From Luteimonas padinae (GTDB lineage: Bacteria > Pseudomonadota > Gammaproteobacteria > Xanthomonadales > Xanthomonadaceae): 64,000 bases of DNA. Where the stretch lies: positions 310,001-374,000 of the forward strand of contig NZ_BMZT01000001.1 of the NCBI RefSeq assembly GCF_014652935.1, read 5' to 3'. The notes below the pieces were generated by a model that saw only the letters and a program-made list of their open reading frames with translations, was not told where the DNA came from and searched no databases. Position numbers and translations under genes: made by a program. Shown here piece by piece: positions 7,905 to 16,942 of this stretch; position 1 is the stretch's first letter, and each line of letters starts with the position of its first letter.

Positions 7905-9236
7905 ATGCCCAACGACATTCCCTCCGATACACCGGCCCTGCGGACGATCCCCCGCGACCAGCACACCATTTCCCGAAAGGACATCAGTCCCAACGCACTG
8001 CGGGTGCTGTACCGCCTGCGCGAGGGCGGCCACGAGGCCTACCTGGTCGGCGGCGCCGTCCGCGACCTGCTGGTCGGTGGCCATCCCAAGGATTTCGACA
8101 TCGCCACCGGCGCCACGCCCGAGGAGGTGAAGGCGCTGTTCCGCAACTGCCGGCTGATCGGCCGCCGGTTCCGCCTGGCGCACGTGGTCTTCGGCCGCGA
8201 GATCATCGAGGTCGCGACCTTCCGCGCCAACAGCGACGACGGCAGCGGCGACCGCGAGACCCACGAGGGCGGCCGCCTGCTGCGCGACAACGTCTACGGC
8301 ACGGTGGAGGACGACGCGGTGCGCCGCGACTTCACCGCCAACGCCCTGTACTACACCGTCGAGGATTTCTCGGTCCGCGACTACGTCGGCGGCTTCGAGG
8401 ACGTGCAGAACCGCGTGCTCAAGCTCATCGGCGACCCGGAGACGCGCTACCGCGAGGACCCGGTGCGGATGCTGCGCGCGGTGCGCCTGGCCGCCAAGCT
8501 CGACTTCAGCATCGACCCGGCCACGGCCGCGCCGATCCGCGCGCTGGCCCCGCTGCTGTCCGAGGCCGCCCCCGCGCGGCTGTTCGAGGAATGCCTGAAG
8601 CTGTTCCTGTCCGGCCACGGCGTGGCCAGCTTCGAGGGCCTGGAGCGCCACGGCCTGCTGCCGGCGCTGCTGCCCGAGGCGGCCGCGGCGATGAAGGCCA
8701 ACCGCAGCGGTGCGCTGCGCGCGGTGGTGCTGGAAGGCCTGCGCGGCACCGACGCCCGCGTGGCCAACGACGAGCCGGTGTCGCCGGCCTTCCTGTTCGC
8801 GCTGCTGCTGTGGCCCGCCTACTGCCGCACGCTGATGTCGCTGCAGGCGCAGGGCGTCCCGCCGGCCGATGCCCAGCGCCGCGCCGCGGACCGGGTGACC
8901 GTGCACGAGCTGCAGGCGGTCGCGCTGCCGCGCCGGTTCTCGGTGCCGATGCAGGAGATCTGGCTGTTGCAGTCGCGCTTCGGCCTGCGCCAGCGCAAGC
9001 GCGTGATGCGCATGCTCGCGCACCCGCGCTTCCGTGCCGCATTCGACTTCCTGCAGGTGCGCCAGGCAGGTTCCGACGAGCATGCCGACGACATCGCCTT
9101 CTGGCGCGAGGCCCGGCTCGACCCCGACATGGCCATCGCCCACACGCCGGCCGGCGAGGGAGAGGGCGAGAATGGCGCGGACGCGCCGCGTCGCCGGCGC
9201 CGGCGACGGCGGACGGTGGGTGCCTCTGCGGTATGA
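7905..9236 (+). CDS. pcnB: Poly(A) polymerase I
   Basis: A 443-residue class II nucleotidyltransferase that adds poly(A) tails to RNA and so promotes RNA decay. The catalytic start is LVGGAVRDLLVGGHPKDFD (about residues 42-60), with two metal-binding aspartates in DFD; FRANSDDG and VRRDFTANALYY follow. The frame includes the poly(A)-polymerase-specific RFRLAHVVFGREIIEVATF. A run of nine basic residues ([10 protein letters not shown]) near the C-terminus resembles the basic tail of E. coli PcnB and suits RNA binding. The ATG at 7905 is the first after the tRNA gene; an in-frame upstream extension would cross the tRNA. Its stop overlaps the start of folK (ATGA), indicating translational coupling. 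Confidence 0.95.
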   Translation: MPNDIPSDTPALRTIPRDQHTISRKDISPNALRVLYRLREGGHEAYLVGGAVRDLLVGGHPKDFDIATGATPEEVKALFRNCRLIGRRFRLAHVVFGREIIEVATFRANSDDGSGDRETHEGGRLLRDNVYGTVEDDAVRRDFTANALYYTVEDFSVRDYVGGFEDVQNRVLKLIGDPETRYREDPVRMLRAVRLAAKLDFSIDPATAAPIRALAPLLSEAAPARLFEECLKLFLSGHGVASFEGLERHGLLPALLPEAAAAMKANRSGALRAVVLEGLRGTDARVANDEPVSPAFLFALLLWPAYCRTLMSLQAQGVPPADAQRRAADRVTVHELQAVALPRRFSVPMQEIWLLQSRFGLRQRKRVMRMLAHPRFRAAFDFLQVRQAGSDEHADDIAFWREARLDPDMAIAHTPAGEGEGENGADAPRRRRRRRRTVGASAV

Positions 9237-9727
9237 GCGCACCGGTCCGGGCCTGCATCGGCCTCGGCGGCAACATCGGCGATGTCTCGGCGGCGCTGCG
9301 GGCCGCGCTGGATGCGCTCGACGCGCTGCCCGGCACGCGCCTGGTGCGCGCCTCGCGCTTCTACCGTACGCCGGCCTGGGGCGTGGAGGCGCAGCCGGAC
9401 TTCACCAACGCCGTGGCCGTGCTGGACACCACGCTGCCGGCGCGCGCGCTGCTTGATGCACTGCTCGACATCGAACGCGCACACGGCCGCGAGCGCGCCG
9501 CGGACGGCAGCCGCTGGGGACCGCGCACGCTCGACCTCGACCTGCTGCTGTATGGCGAGGCGGTGATCGACGAGCCCGGCCTGGTCGTGCCGCATCCGCA
9601 GCTGCATGCGCGCGCCTTCGTGCTGGTGCCGCTGGCCGAGGTTGCCGCCGACGCGGAAGTGCCGGGCCGCGGCCGCGTCGACGTGCTGCTTGCCGGCGTG
9701 GATGCGGGCGACATCGTTCCGGCCTGA
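9233..9727 (+). CDS. folK: 2-amino-4-hydroxy-6-hydroxymethyldihydropteridine pyrophosphokinase (HPPK)
   Basis: FolK transfers pyrophosphate from ATP to 6-hydroxymethyl-7,8-dihydropterin in folate biosynthesis. The 164-residue protein has [10 protein letters not shown] at the N-terminus, [19 protein letters not shown], and the signature [15 protein letters not shown], whose two Asp residues bind magnesium. Family length is about 160, so it is complete. The ATG at 9233 overlaps the pcnB stop by four bases, and panB starts 65 bp downstream. The order pcnB-folK-panB-panC-panD is widespread in Gammaproteobacteria. Confidence 0.96.
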   Translation: MSAPVRACIGLGGNIGDVSAALRAALDALDALPGTRLVRASRFYRTPAWGVEAQPDFTNAVAVLDTTLPARALLDALLDIERAHGRERAADGSRWGPRTLDLDLLLYGEAVIDEPGLVVPHPQLHARAFVLVPLAEVAADAEVPGRGRVDVLLAGVDAGDIVPA

Positions 9728-9792
9728 AGGGGCGTTCCGCTGCGTGCGGCGGCGTAAGATGGCGCGGCCTTTCCCACACGGATGCGATACGC

Positions 9793-10619
<827 letters not shown>

Positions 10620-10623
<4 letters not shown>

Positions 10624-11504
10624 GCGCCACGGTCGAGGTGGTCGGCGAACTTGCCGCGCTGCGCGCGCGTATCGACGGCTGGAAGCGCGAGGGCCTGCGC
10701 GTCGGCTTCGTGCCGACCATGGGCAACCTGCACGCCGGCCACTACAGCCTGGTGCGGCTGGCGCGCGCGAACGCCGACCGCGTGGTCGCCAGCATCTTCG
10801 TCAACCCGACCCAGTTCGGGCCGGGCGAGGACTACGAACGCTATCCGCGCACGCCCGACGCCGACGTCGCCGGCCTGCAGGCGGCCGGCTGCGACCTGGC
10901 CTGGATGCCGACGGTGGAGGCGATGTATCCGCTGGGCACGGCGCGCGCGGTGCGGGTGCAGGTGCCGGGCATCACCGACGTGCTCGATGGCGCCCACCGC
11001 CCGGGGCATTTCGACGGCGTGTGCACGGTGGTCGCGCGCCTGTTCAACCAGGTGCGGCCCGACGTGGCCGTGTTCGGTCGCAAGGACTACCAGCAGCTGG
11101 CGGTGATCCGGCACATGGTCCACGACCTCGCGTTCCCGATCGAGGTGCTGGGCGCCGACATCGTGCGCGAGGACGACGGCCTGGCGCGCAGCTCGCGCAA
11201 CCAGTACCTGTCGGCGGAGGAGCGGGCGAAGGCGCCGGCTATCCACCGCGCGCTGCTTGCGATGCGCGACGCGGTGCAGGACGGGCAGGGCTGGCGCCAG
11301 GCCGAAGCCGCCGCCGCCGCGCAGCTGCAGGCCGAGGGCTTCGAGGTCGACTACGCCGTGCTGCGCACGCCGCTGCTGGTCGAGCCGCCCGAAGCCGCGG
11401 CCCCCGGCGACGACGGCCGGCGCGTGGCCCTGGTCGCCGCGCGCCTGGGCCGCACCCGCCTGATCGACAATCTCGAGTTCAGCCTGCACAAGGCCCCCTT
11501 GTAG
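10620..11504 (+). CDS. panC: Pantoate--beta-alanine ligase
   Basis: PanC joins pantoate and beta-alanine with ATP to give pantothenate. The 294-residue protein has the nucleotidylyltransferase motifs [15 protein letters not shown] (HIGH-like), [27 protein letters not shown] and [12 protein letters not shown] (KMSKS-like). The start overlaps the panB stop by four bases. The last sense codon TTG and stop TAG (11499-11504) are inside the left arm of a REP doublet, so the gene ends exactly where the repeat begins. Confidence 0.97.
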
Positions 11505-11577
11505 GAGCAGCTACAGCTGCGATCAGGACTTCCCACGGATGTCGGCAGGTCGGATCGCAGCTGTAGCTGCTCCTACA
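11500..11577. repeat. GTAG-REP doublet 1 (panC-panD)
   Basis: Arms 11500-11524 and 11553-11577 are perfect 25-bp inverted repeats. Each arm is itself a GTAG head followed by a small palindrome, GCAGCT-AC-AGCTGC, the layout of REP sequences that RAYT transposases act on. It separates panC from panD and contains the panC stop codon. Confidence 0.9.
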
Positions 11578-11722
11578 GGAGGCCGCCCGCGGCATGTCGC
11601 CGCCGCTGAACTGCTCCCGCGCGCACGGTGCCCGGGGGCGCCGCGCGTCACTGGGCGCCTGCGGCCATCTTGTAGAATCCGCGGTCGACGCCGGAGTCCC
11701 GGCCCCCCAGCGGTTCCCCACG

Positions 11723-12103
11723 ATGCTCCTGACCCTGCTCAAAGCCAAGATCCATCGCGCCACCGTCACCCATGCCGAGCTGCATTACGAAGGCTCGTGC
11801 GCGATCGACGGCCTGCTGCTCGACCTGTCGGGCATCCGCGAGTACGAGCGCATCGAGATCTACAACATCAACAACGGCAAGCGCTTCGCTACCTACGCGA
11901 TCCGCGCCGAAGAGGGCAGCGGCATCATTTCGGTCAACGGTGCCGCGGCGCACCAGGCCGAGCCCGGTGACCTGGTGATCATCTGCGCCTACGGCGCCTG
12001 CGACGAGGCCGAGGCCGCGGCGTTCAAGCCCAGCCTGGTGTACGTCGATCGCCAGAACCGGATGACGCACACCAACGACGCCATCCCGGCACAGGCTGCC
12101 TGA
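11723..12103 (+). CDS. panD: Aspartate 1-decarboxylase proenzyme
   Basis: PanD makes beta-alanine from aspartate for pantothenate synthesis. The 126-residue pyruvoyl enzyme self-cleaves between G24 and S25 ([10 protein letters not shown]) to form the pyruvoyl group. K9, R54 and Y58 of the active site are present at the standard positions, as is [14 protein letters not shown]. The ATG at 11723 puts every residue in register with characterised PanD. Upstream TAGAAT at about 11674 may be a -10 box, giving panD its own promoter after the REP doublet that splits it from panBC. pgi starts four bases after the panD stop. Confidence 0.97.
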   Translation: MLLTLLKAKIHRATVTHAELHYEGSCAIDGLLLDLSGIREYERIEIYNINNGKRFATYAIRAEEGSGIISVNGAAAHQAEPGDLVIICAYGACDEAEAAAFKPSLVYVDRQNRMTHTNDAIPAQAA

Positions 12104-12106
12104 GGC

Positions 12107-13621
12107 GTGGCCGGCGAAGCGCTCGTCCGGGAGTTCCTCGACCACGCGGAGCGCCTCGCCGGCGCACGCATTCCCGACCTCCTCGCGGCCGACCCCGCGC
12201 GCGCGGGCGCGATGGCGCTGCGCGTGGGCCCGGTGTACGCGAACTTCGCGCGCCAGCGCATCGACGCCGCGACGCTCGCCACCCTGGGCGGACTCGCGGG
12301 CCACGTGCGCCTGTCGCTGGCGCTGCGCGCGCTGGTCGATGGCGCCGAGGTCAATGCTTCCGAAGCGCGTCCGGCGTTGCACACCGCGCTGCGCTCCGGC
12401 ATCGGCCGCGGCGAGGTGGCACGCGCCGCGCACGCCGAGGCGCTGGCCGCGCGCGGACGCATGGCCGGCCTGGTGGACGGGCTGCGCGCCTCCGGCGTCA
12501 CCGACGTCATCAACATCGGCATCGGCGGTTCCGACCTGGGCCCGCGACTGGCTGTCGATGCGCTGAAGGATTTCAGCGACGGGCGCTTCCACCTGCACTT
12601 CGTCAGCAACGTCGACGGCAGCGAGGTGCAGCACGTGCTGCGCGGACTCGACCCGGCGCGCACCGCGGCGATCCTGGTGTCGAAGAGCTTCGGCACCCAG
12701 GAGACGCTGCTCAACGGCGCGGCGGTGCGCGACTGGCTGGGCGGCGGCGAGAGGCTGTACGCGGTCAGCGCGAACGTGCCGGCGGCCGAGGCCTTCGGCG
12801 TCGACCCGGCGCGCGTGCTGCCGATGTGGGACTGGGTCGGCGGCCGCTACTCGCTCTGGTCGTCGGTCGGATTCGCGATCGCGCTGGCGATCGGCATGGA
12901 CGGCTTCGAGGCGCTGCTGGCCGGCGCCGCGGAGATGGACGCGCATGCGGTCGAGGCGCCGCTTGAGACGAACCTGCCGATCCTGCACGCGCTGGTGGCG
13001 GTGTGGAACCGCAACGCACTGGGCCTGCCCACGCAGGCGGTGCTGCCCTACGACCAGCGCCTGGCGCGGCTGCCCGACTACCTGCAGCAGCTGGTGATGG
13101 AGAGCCTGGGGAAGTCGGTGCGCAGCGACGGGCGCTCGCCGGGCGTGGCCACCGTGCCCGTGGTCTGGGGCGGCGCCGGCACCGGTGTGCAGCACAGCTT
13201 CTTCCAGGCCCTGCACCAGGGCACCGACGTGGTGCCGGCCGACTTCATCGGCGTGGTGCGCCCCGCGCACGGCCTTCGCGACAACCACGAGGCGCTGCTG
13301 GCCAACCTGCTGGCGCAGGCCGAGGCCCTGGGCAACGGCCATGCCGCCGAGGACCCGCAGAAGGCGTACCCGGGCAACCGGCCGTCCACCCTGTTCCTGC
13401 TCGACGAGCTGGCCCCGCGTTCGCTCGGCGCGCTGCTGGCGATGTACGAACACAGCGTCTACGCGCAGTCGGTGCTGTGGGGCATCAATGCGTTCGACCA
13501 GTGGGGCGTGGAGCTCGGCAAGCGCATCGCCGGCGAGCTGCTGCCCGCGCTGCGCGGCGAGGGCGAGGCCGGCGACGCGGTGACCCGCGCCCTCATCAAC
13601 GAGATCCGCGCCCGCAGCTGA
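12107..13621 (+). CDS. pgi: Glucose-6-phosphate isomerase
   Basis: Pgi interconverts glucose-6-phosphate and fructose-6-phosphate. The 504-residue protein has [19 protein letters not shown] for phosphate binding, [27 protein letters not shown], and near the C-terminus [17 protein letters not shown], the second PGI signature with the catalytic region. A GTG start at 12107, three bases after the panD stop, is used; no ATG is available near the expected N-terminus. At 504 residues it is somewhat shorter than E. coli Pgi (549) but has all conserved blocks. It is the last gene of the panD-pgi unit and is convergent with queG across a REP doublet. Confidence 0.96.
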   Translation: MAGEALVREFLDHAERLAGARIPDLLAADPARAGAMALRVGPVYANFARQRIDAATLATLGGLAGHVRLSLALRALVDGAEVNASEARPALHTALRSGIGRGEVARAAHAEALAARGRMAGLVDGLRASGVTDVINIGIGGSDLGPRLAVDALKDFSDGRFHLHFVSNVDGSEVQHVLRGLDPARTAAILVSKSFGTQETLLNGAAVRDWLGGGERLYAVSANVPAAEAFGVDPARVLPMWDWVGGRYSLWSSVGFAIALAIGMDGFEALLAGAAEMDAHAVEAPLETNLPILHALVAVWNRNALGLPTQAVLPYDQRLARLPDYLQQLVMESLGKSVRSDGRSPGVATVPVVWGGAGTGVQHSFFQALHQGTDVVPADFIGVVRPAHGLRDNHEALLANLLAQAEALGNGHAAEDPQKAYPGNRPSTLFLLDELAPRSLGALLAMYEHSVYAQSVLWGINAFDQWGVELGKRIAGELLPALRGEGEAGDAVTRALINEIRARS

Positions 13622-13635
13622 CGGCTGCCCAACGG

Positions 13636-13721
13636 TGTAGGAGCAGCTACAGCTGCGACCAGCAAATCGGGCGCCAAGCGGGTTCCGTGCGGACCGGGTC
13701 GCAGCTGTAGCTGCTCCTACA
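13636..13721. repeat. GTAG-REP doublet 2 (pgi-queG)
   Basis: Arms 13636-13660 and 13697-13721 are 25-bp inverted repeats of the same TGTAGGAGCAGCTACAGCTG unit, in the gap between convergent pgi and queG. The right arm contains the queG stop codon (complement of 13717-13719). Confidence 0.9.
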
Positions 13722-14853
13722 GGGGACGGGCGGCGGCCAGGGGACGGGCGGCGGCGTGGCGCGCCAGCGCCCATTCGACGTGCTCGCGGATCACCGGGTC
13801 GGGATGGTCACGACGGCTTGCCAGCGCGGCCAGCACCTCTGGCGTGCTCGGGGCATTGCCCAGCGCCACCGCGATGTTGCGCAGCCAGCGTGCATGGCCG
13901 CTGCGGCGCAGGGCGGTGCCTTCCGTGCGGCGCAGGAATTCGTCCTCCTCCCAGGCGAACAGCTCGGCCAGGCCGGCGGTATCGAGGTTGTTGCGGGCGC
14001 GGAAGTCGGGCTCGTCGTGGCGCCGCGCGAACTTGTTCCAGGGGCAGACCAGCTGGCAGTCGTCGCAGCCGAAGATGCGGTTGCCCATCAGCGGCCGCAG
14101 CTCCTCGTCGATCGATCCCTCGTGCTCGATGGTGAGGTAGCTGATGCAGCGCCTCGCATCCAGCACGTGCGGCCCGAGGATCGCCTGCGTCGGGCACACG
14201 TCGATGCAGCGCGTGCAGCTGCCGCAGTGCGCGGTGGCCGGCGGGTCCGGGGGCAGGGGGAGGTCGAGGTAGAGCTCGCCGAGGAAGAACCAGGAGCCGC
14301 CGTCGCGGTCGATCAGGCAGGTGTGCTTGCCGATCCAGCCGAGGCCGGCGTTGCGCGCCAGCGCGCGCTCGAGCACCGGTGCGGAATCGACGAACACGCG
14401 GTGGCCGAACGGCCCGATCTCGGCGGCGATGCGGTCGGCGAGCTTCTGCAGGCGCCCGCGCATGAGCTTGTGGTAGTCGCGGCCCAGCGCGTAGCGGGCG
14501 ACGTAGGCGCGCTCGCCGTCGGCCAGGGTTTCCCAGGCCTCGACGTCGTCGCGGCGGCCGTAGTCGAGGCCGACCGAGAGCACGCTGATCGTGCCCGGCA
14601 CCAGCTCCTGCGGACGCGAGCGCTTGTCGCCGTGGCGCGCCATCCAGTCCATCGAGCCGTGGAAGCCGCGCGCCAGCCAGCCGCGCAGGTGGCCTTCGTC
14701 GTCGCCCAGGTCGATGCCGGTGATGCCGCAGCGCTGGAAGCCGGCCTCGCGCACCAGCGTCCGGATCCGCGCGGCGAGCGCGGCCGGGTCGGGCCGGCGT
14801 GCGGCGCCCGCGGTGGCGGGCGCCGCGCCGTCGTCGGCGGAAGGCGGGAACAT
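13717..14853 (-). CDS. queG: Epoxyqueuosine reductase
   Basis: QueG reduces epoxyqueuosine to queuosine in tRNA, using cobalamin and two [4Fe-4S] clusters. The 378-residue protein contains the B12-binding N-terminal half (GFHGSMDWMARHGDKRSRP, LPxxKxxx-free region with FVDSAPVLERALARNAGLGW) and the ferredoxin-like cluster motifs CGSCTRCIDVCPT and CDDCQLVCPWN. A short HEAT-like tail follows. The last eleven residues include a small duplication, AARPLAAARPL, encoded by an 18-bp direct repeat (13722-13739 and 13740-13754), and the TAG stop is supplied by the adjacent REP arm. It is divergent from nnr with only 23 bp between start codons. Confidence 0.95.
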   Translation of the reverse strand: MFPPSADDGAAPATAGAARRPDPAALAARIRTLVREAGFQRCGITGIDLGDDEGHLRGWLARGFHGSMDWMARHGDKRSRPQELVPGTISVLSVGLDYGRRDDVEAWETLADGERAYVARYALGRDYHKLMRGRLQKLADRIAAEIGPFGHRVFVDSAPVLERALARNAGLGWIGKHTCLIDRDGGSWFFLGELYLDLPLPPDPPATAHCGSCTRCIDVCPTQAILGPHVLDARRCISYLTIEHEGSIDEELRPLMGNRIFGCDDCQLVCPWNKFARRHDEPDFRARNNLDTAGLAELFAWEEDEFLRRTEGTALRRSGHARWLRNIAVALGNAPSTPEVLAALASRRDHPDPVIREHVEWALARHAAARPLAAARPL

Positions 14854-14861
14854 GCGGCAAG

Positions 14862-14869
14862 TATAGAAT
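14862..14869 (+). promoter_or_regulatory. Putative -10 box (TATAGAAT) for nnr-tsaE-amiC
   Basis: TATAGAAT lies 7 bases before the first ATG of nnr. No convincing -35 is visible. If used, transcription would begin at about 14875-14877, which would leave almost no leader before the ATG at 14877. Confidence 0.4.
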
Positions 14870-14876
14870 CCACGCG

Positions 14877-16373
14877 ATGCACGCCCCCCGCGCCGACGCC
14901 ATGACGCCGCTGTACGACATCGCCGGCGTGCGCCGCGCGGAAGCGCAGGCGGTCGCGCTGCTGGGGGGCGACGGTTTCGAACTGATGCGGCGCGCCGGCG
15001 CGGCCGGCTGGCGCGCGCTGCTGGAACACTGGCCGCAAGCCCGGCGCATCGTCGTCGCCTGCGGGCCGGGCAACAACGGCGGCGACGGCTACGTCCTGGC
15101 CCTGCATGCGCTGCAGGCGGGGCGCGAGGTCCGCGCGCTCCACGCCGACGGGCATCCGCCGCGCAGCGCGTTGGCGCGGCGCGCCTGCGCGGCCTTCGTC
15201 GACGCCGGTGGCGTGGCCGCTGCGGCCGACGCGGCGTTGCCCGAGTGCGACCTGGTGGTCGATGCGATGTTCGGCATCGGCTTCGACGGACGTGCCGACG
15301 ACGCGACCAGCGCGATGCTCGCCGCGCTGGCCGGCTGCGGAGCCGACGTGCTGGCGCTGGACGTGCCGTCAGGCGTGGATGCGTCGAACGGCAGCGTCCC
15401 GGGCATCGCGGTGCGCGCCACCCGCACCCTGCAGTTCATCGCCGACCACGCCGGCCTCGCCACCGGTGCCGCGCTCGATCACGTGGGCGCGTTGGCGATG
15501 GCGCCGCTCGGGCTGCCGGAAGGCAGCTTCGAAGGCATTGCACCGGCCGCCTGGCGGGTGCGCGCCGCGGCGCTCGCTGCACTGCTGCCGCGGCGTAAAC
15601 GCACGGCGCACAAGGGGGCCGCGGGCCACGTGCTGGTGGCGGGCGGCAACCACGGCATGGGGGGCGCCGCCCTGCTGGCGGCCGAAGCGGCACTGCGCGC
15701 CGGGGCCGGACTGGTCAGCGTGGCCACGCGCGCGGCCCACGTGGCGCCGCTGCTGGCGCGCACGCCCGAGGCGATGGCGCACGCGATCGAGGACCCCGAA
15801 GACGTGGTGCGGATGTCCGCGCCCGCCGATGTCTGCGCGATCGGCCCCGGCCTGGGCCGCGACGCCTGGGCCGCGGGCCTGCTGGGTGCCGTCATCAACC
15901 GCGCCCACGCGCTGGTCGTGGATGCCGACGCGCTCAACCTGCTGGCCGCGAGTCCGCGCGGCCTGCGCACGGACTCGGTGCTGACCCCGCATCCGGGGGA
16001 GGCCGCGCGCCTGCTCGGCCGTTCGACGGCGGAGGTGCAGCGCGACCGCCTCGCCGCGGCGCATGCGCTGTGCCTGCGCTTCGGCTGCGTGGTGGTGCTG
16101 AAAGGCGCGGGCAGCGTGGTCGCCGCGCCGGATGGGCGGGCCTGGATCATCGATGCCGGCAACCCCGGCATGGCCGTCGGTGGCATGGGCGATGCGCTGA
16201 CCGGCATCATCGCGGCCCTGCGCGCGCAGGGCCTGCCGGCCGCGGAAGCTGCGGTGGCGGGCGCGCTGCAGCACGCCGTGGCCGGCGACCGCGCCGCGGA
16301 GACGGGCGGTGCGCGCGGCCTGCTGCCCAGCGACCTGATCGCGGCCCTGCGCCATCCGGACGACGCGCCATGA
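14877..16373 (+). CDS. nnr: Bifunctional NAD(P)HX epimerase / ADP-dependent NAD(P)HX dehydratase
   Basis: Repairs hydrated NAD(P)H. The 498-residue fusion has an N-terminal YjeF epimerase domain (about residues 10-215; ACGPGNNGGDGYVLALHAL, LDVPSGVDASNG) and a C-terminal ribokinase-like dehydratase domain (about 230-490; KGAAGHVLVAGGNHGMGGAA, CAIGPGLGRD, VLTPHPGEAARLL, and the ATP/ADP site GNPGMAVGGMGDALTGIIAA). Two ATGs are possible, 14877 and 14901; neither has a Shine-Dalgarno sequence, and the nearby -10 box suggests a nearly leaderless message from the first. The stop overlaps tsaE by four bases. Confidence 0.94.
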   Translation: MHAPRADAMTPLYDIAGVRRAEAQAVALLGGDGFELMRRAGAAGWRALLEHWPQARRIVVACGPGNNGGDGYVLALHALQAGREVRALHADGHPPRSALARRACAAFVDAGGVAAAADAALPECDLVVDAMFGIGFDGRADDATSAMLAALAGCGADVLALDVPSGVDASNGSVPGIAVRATRTLQFIADHAGLATGAALDHVGALAMAPLGLPEGSFEGIAPAAWRVRAAALAALLPRRKRTAHKGAAGHVLVAGGNHGMGGAALLAAEAALRAGAGLVSVATRAAHVAPLLARTPEAMAHAIEDPEDVVRMSAPADVCAIGPGLGRDAWAAGLLGAVINRAHALVVDADALNLLAASPRGLRTDSVLTPHPGEAARLLGRSTAEVQRDRLAAAHALCLRFGCVVVLKGAGSVVAAPDGRAWIIDAGNPGMAVGGMGDALTGIIAALRAQGLPAAEAAVAGALQHAVAGDRAAETGGARGLLPSDLIAALRHPDDAP

Positions 16374-16861
16374 GCCTGGCGCGCAACCTGTTCCTCCCGG
16401 ATCCGGAGGCGACCGGTGCCCTGGCGGCCGCGCTCGCCGCCAGCCGGCCCGAGCTTGCCGTGGTGCATCTGCACGGCGACCTGGGCGCTGGCAAGTCGAC
16501 GCTGGCCCGCGCCTGGCTGCGCGCGCTGGGCGTCACCGGCCCGGTGCGCAGCCCCACTTACACGCTGGTTGAGCGCTACCCGCTGGCCGGAGGCGGCGAG
16601 GCGCTGCATCTCGACCTGTACCGGATCGGCGACGCCGGCGAGCTCGAATTCCTCGGCCTCGACGATGCCGACGCCCGCCTGTGGCTGGTGGAATGGCCCG
16701 AACGCGGCGCGGCGGCGCTGCCGGCGGCGGACCTGGAGGTGGCGCTGGAGGTCAACGGGACCGGCCGCGCCTGCCGGCTGGCGTTCCGGGGGCCGGCCGG
16801 AGCCGCCTGGCTGTCCGGGTTCGACTCCGAGTGTCGTTTGCGGGGGCTTCCTGAACCGTAG
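16370..16861 (+). CDS. tsaE: tRNA threonylcarbamoyladenosine biosynthesis ATPase TsaE
   Basis: TsaE is the ATPase of the TsaB-TsaD-TsaE complex that makes t6A37 in ANN-decoding tRNAs. The 163-residue protein has Walker A HGDLGAGKSTLARAW (about residues 35-49), the TsaE signature SPTYTLVERYP, and HLDLYRIGDAGELEFLGLDD. The C-terminal WPERGAAALP is also typical. It overlaps nnr by ATGA and is followed 81 bp later by an AmiC-type amidase, then mutL, the conserved yjeF-yjeE-amiB-mutL order of Gammaproteobacteria. Confidence 0.95.
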   Translation: MSLARNLFLPDPEATGALAAALAASRPELAVVHLHGDLGAGKSTLARAWLRALGVTGPVRSPTYTLVERYPLAGGGEALHLDLYRIGDAGELEFLGLDDADARLWLVEWPERGAAALPAADLEVALEVNGTGRACRLAFRGPAGAAWLSGFDSECRLRGLPEP

Positions 16862-16942
16862 CCGCAGGAAGGGCGGGCAGGTGCTGGATTCCTAAGGGAA
16901 AAGTGGTTGCAAAGATCGCGGCATGGTGCTTCACTTGCGGCC

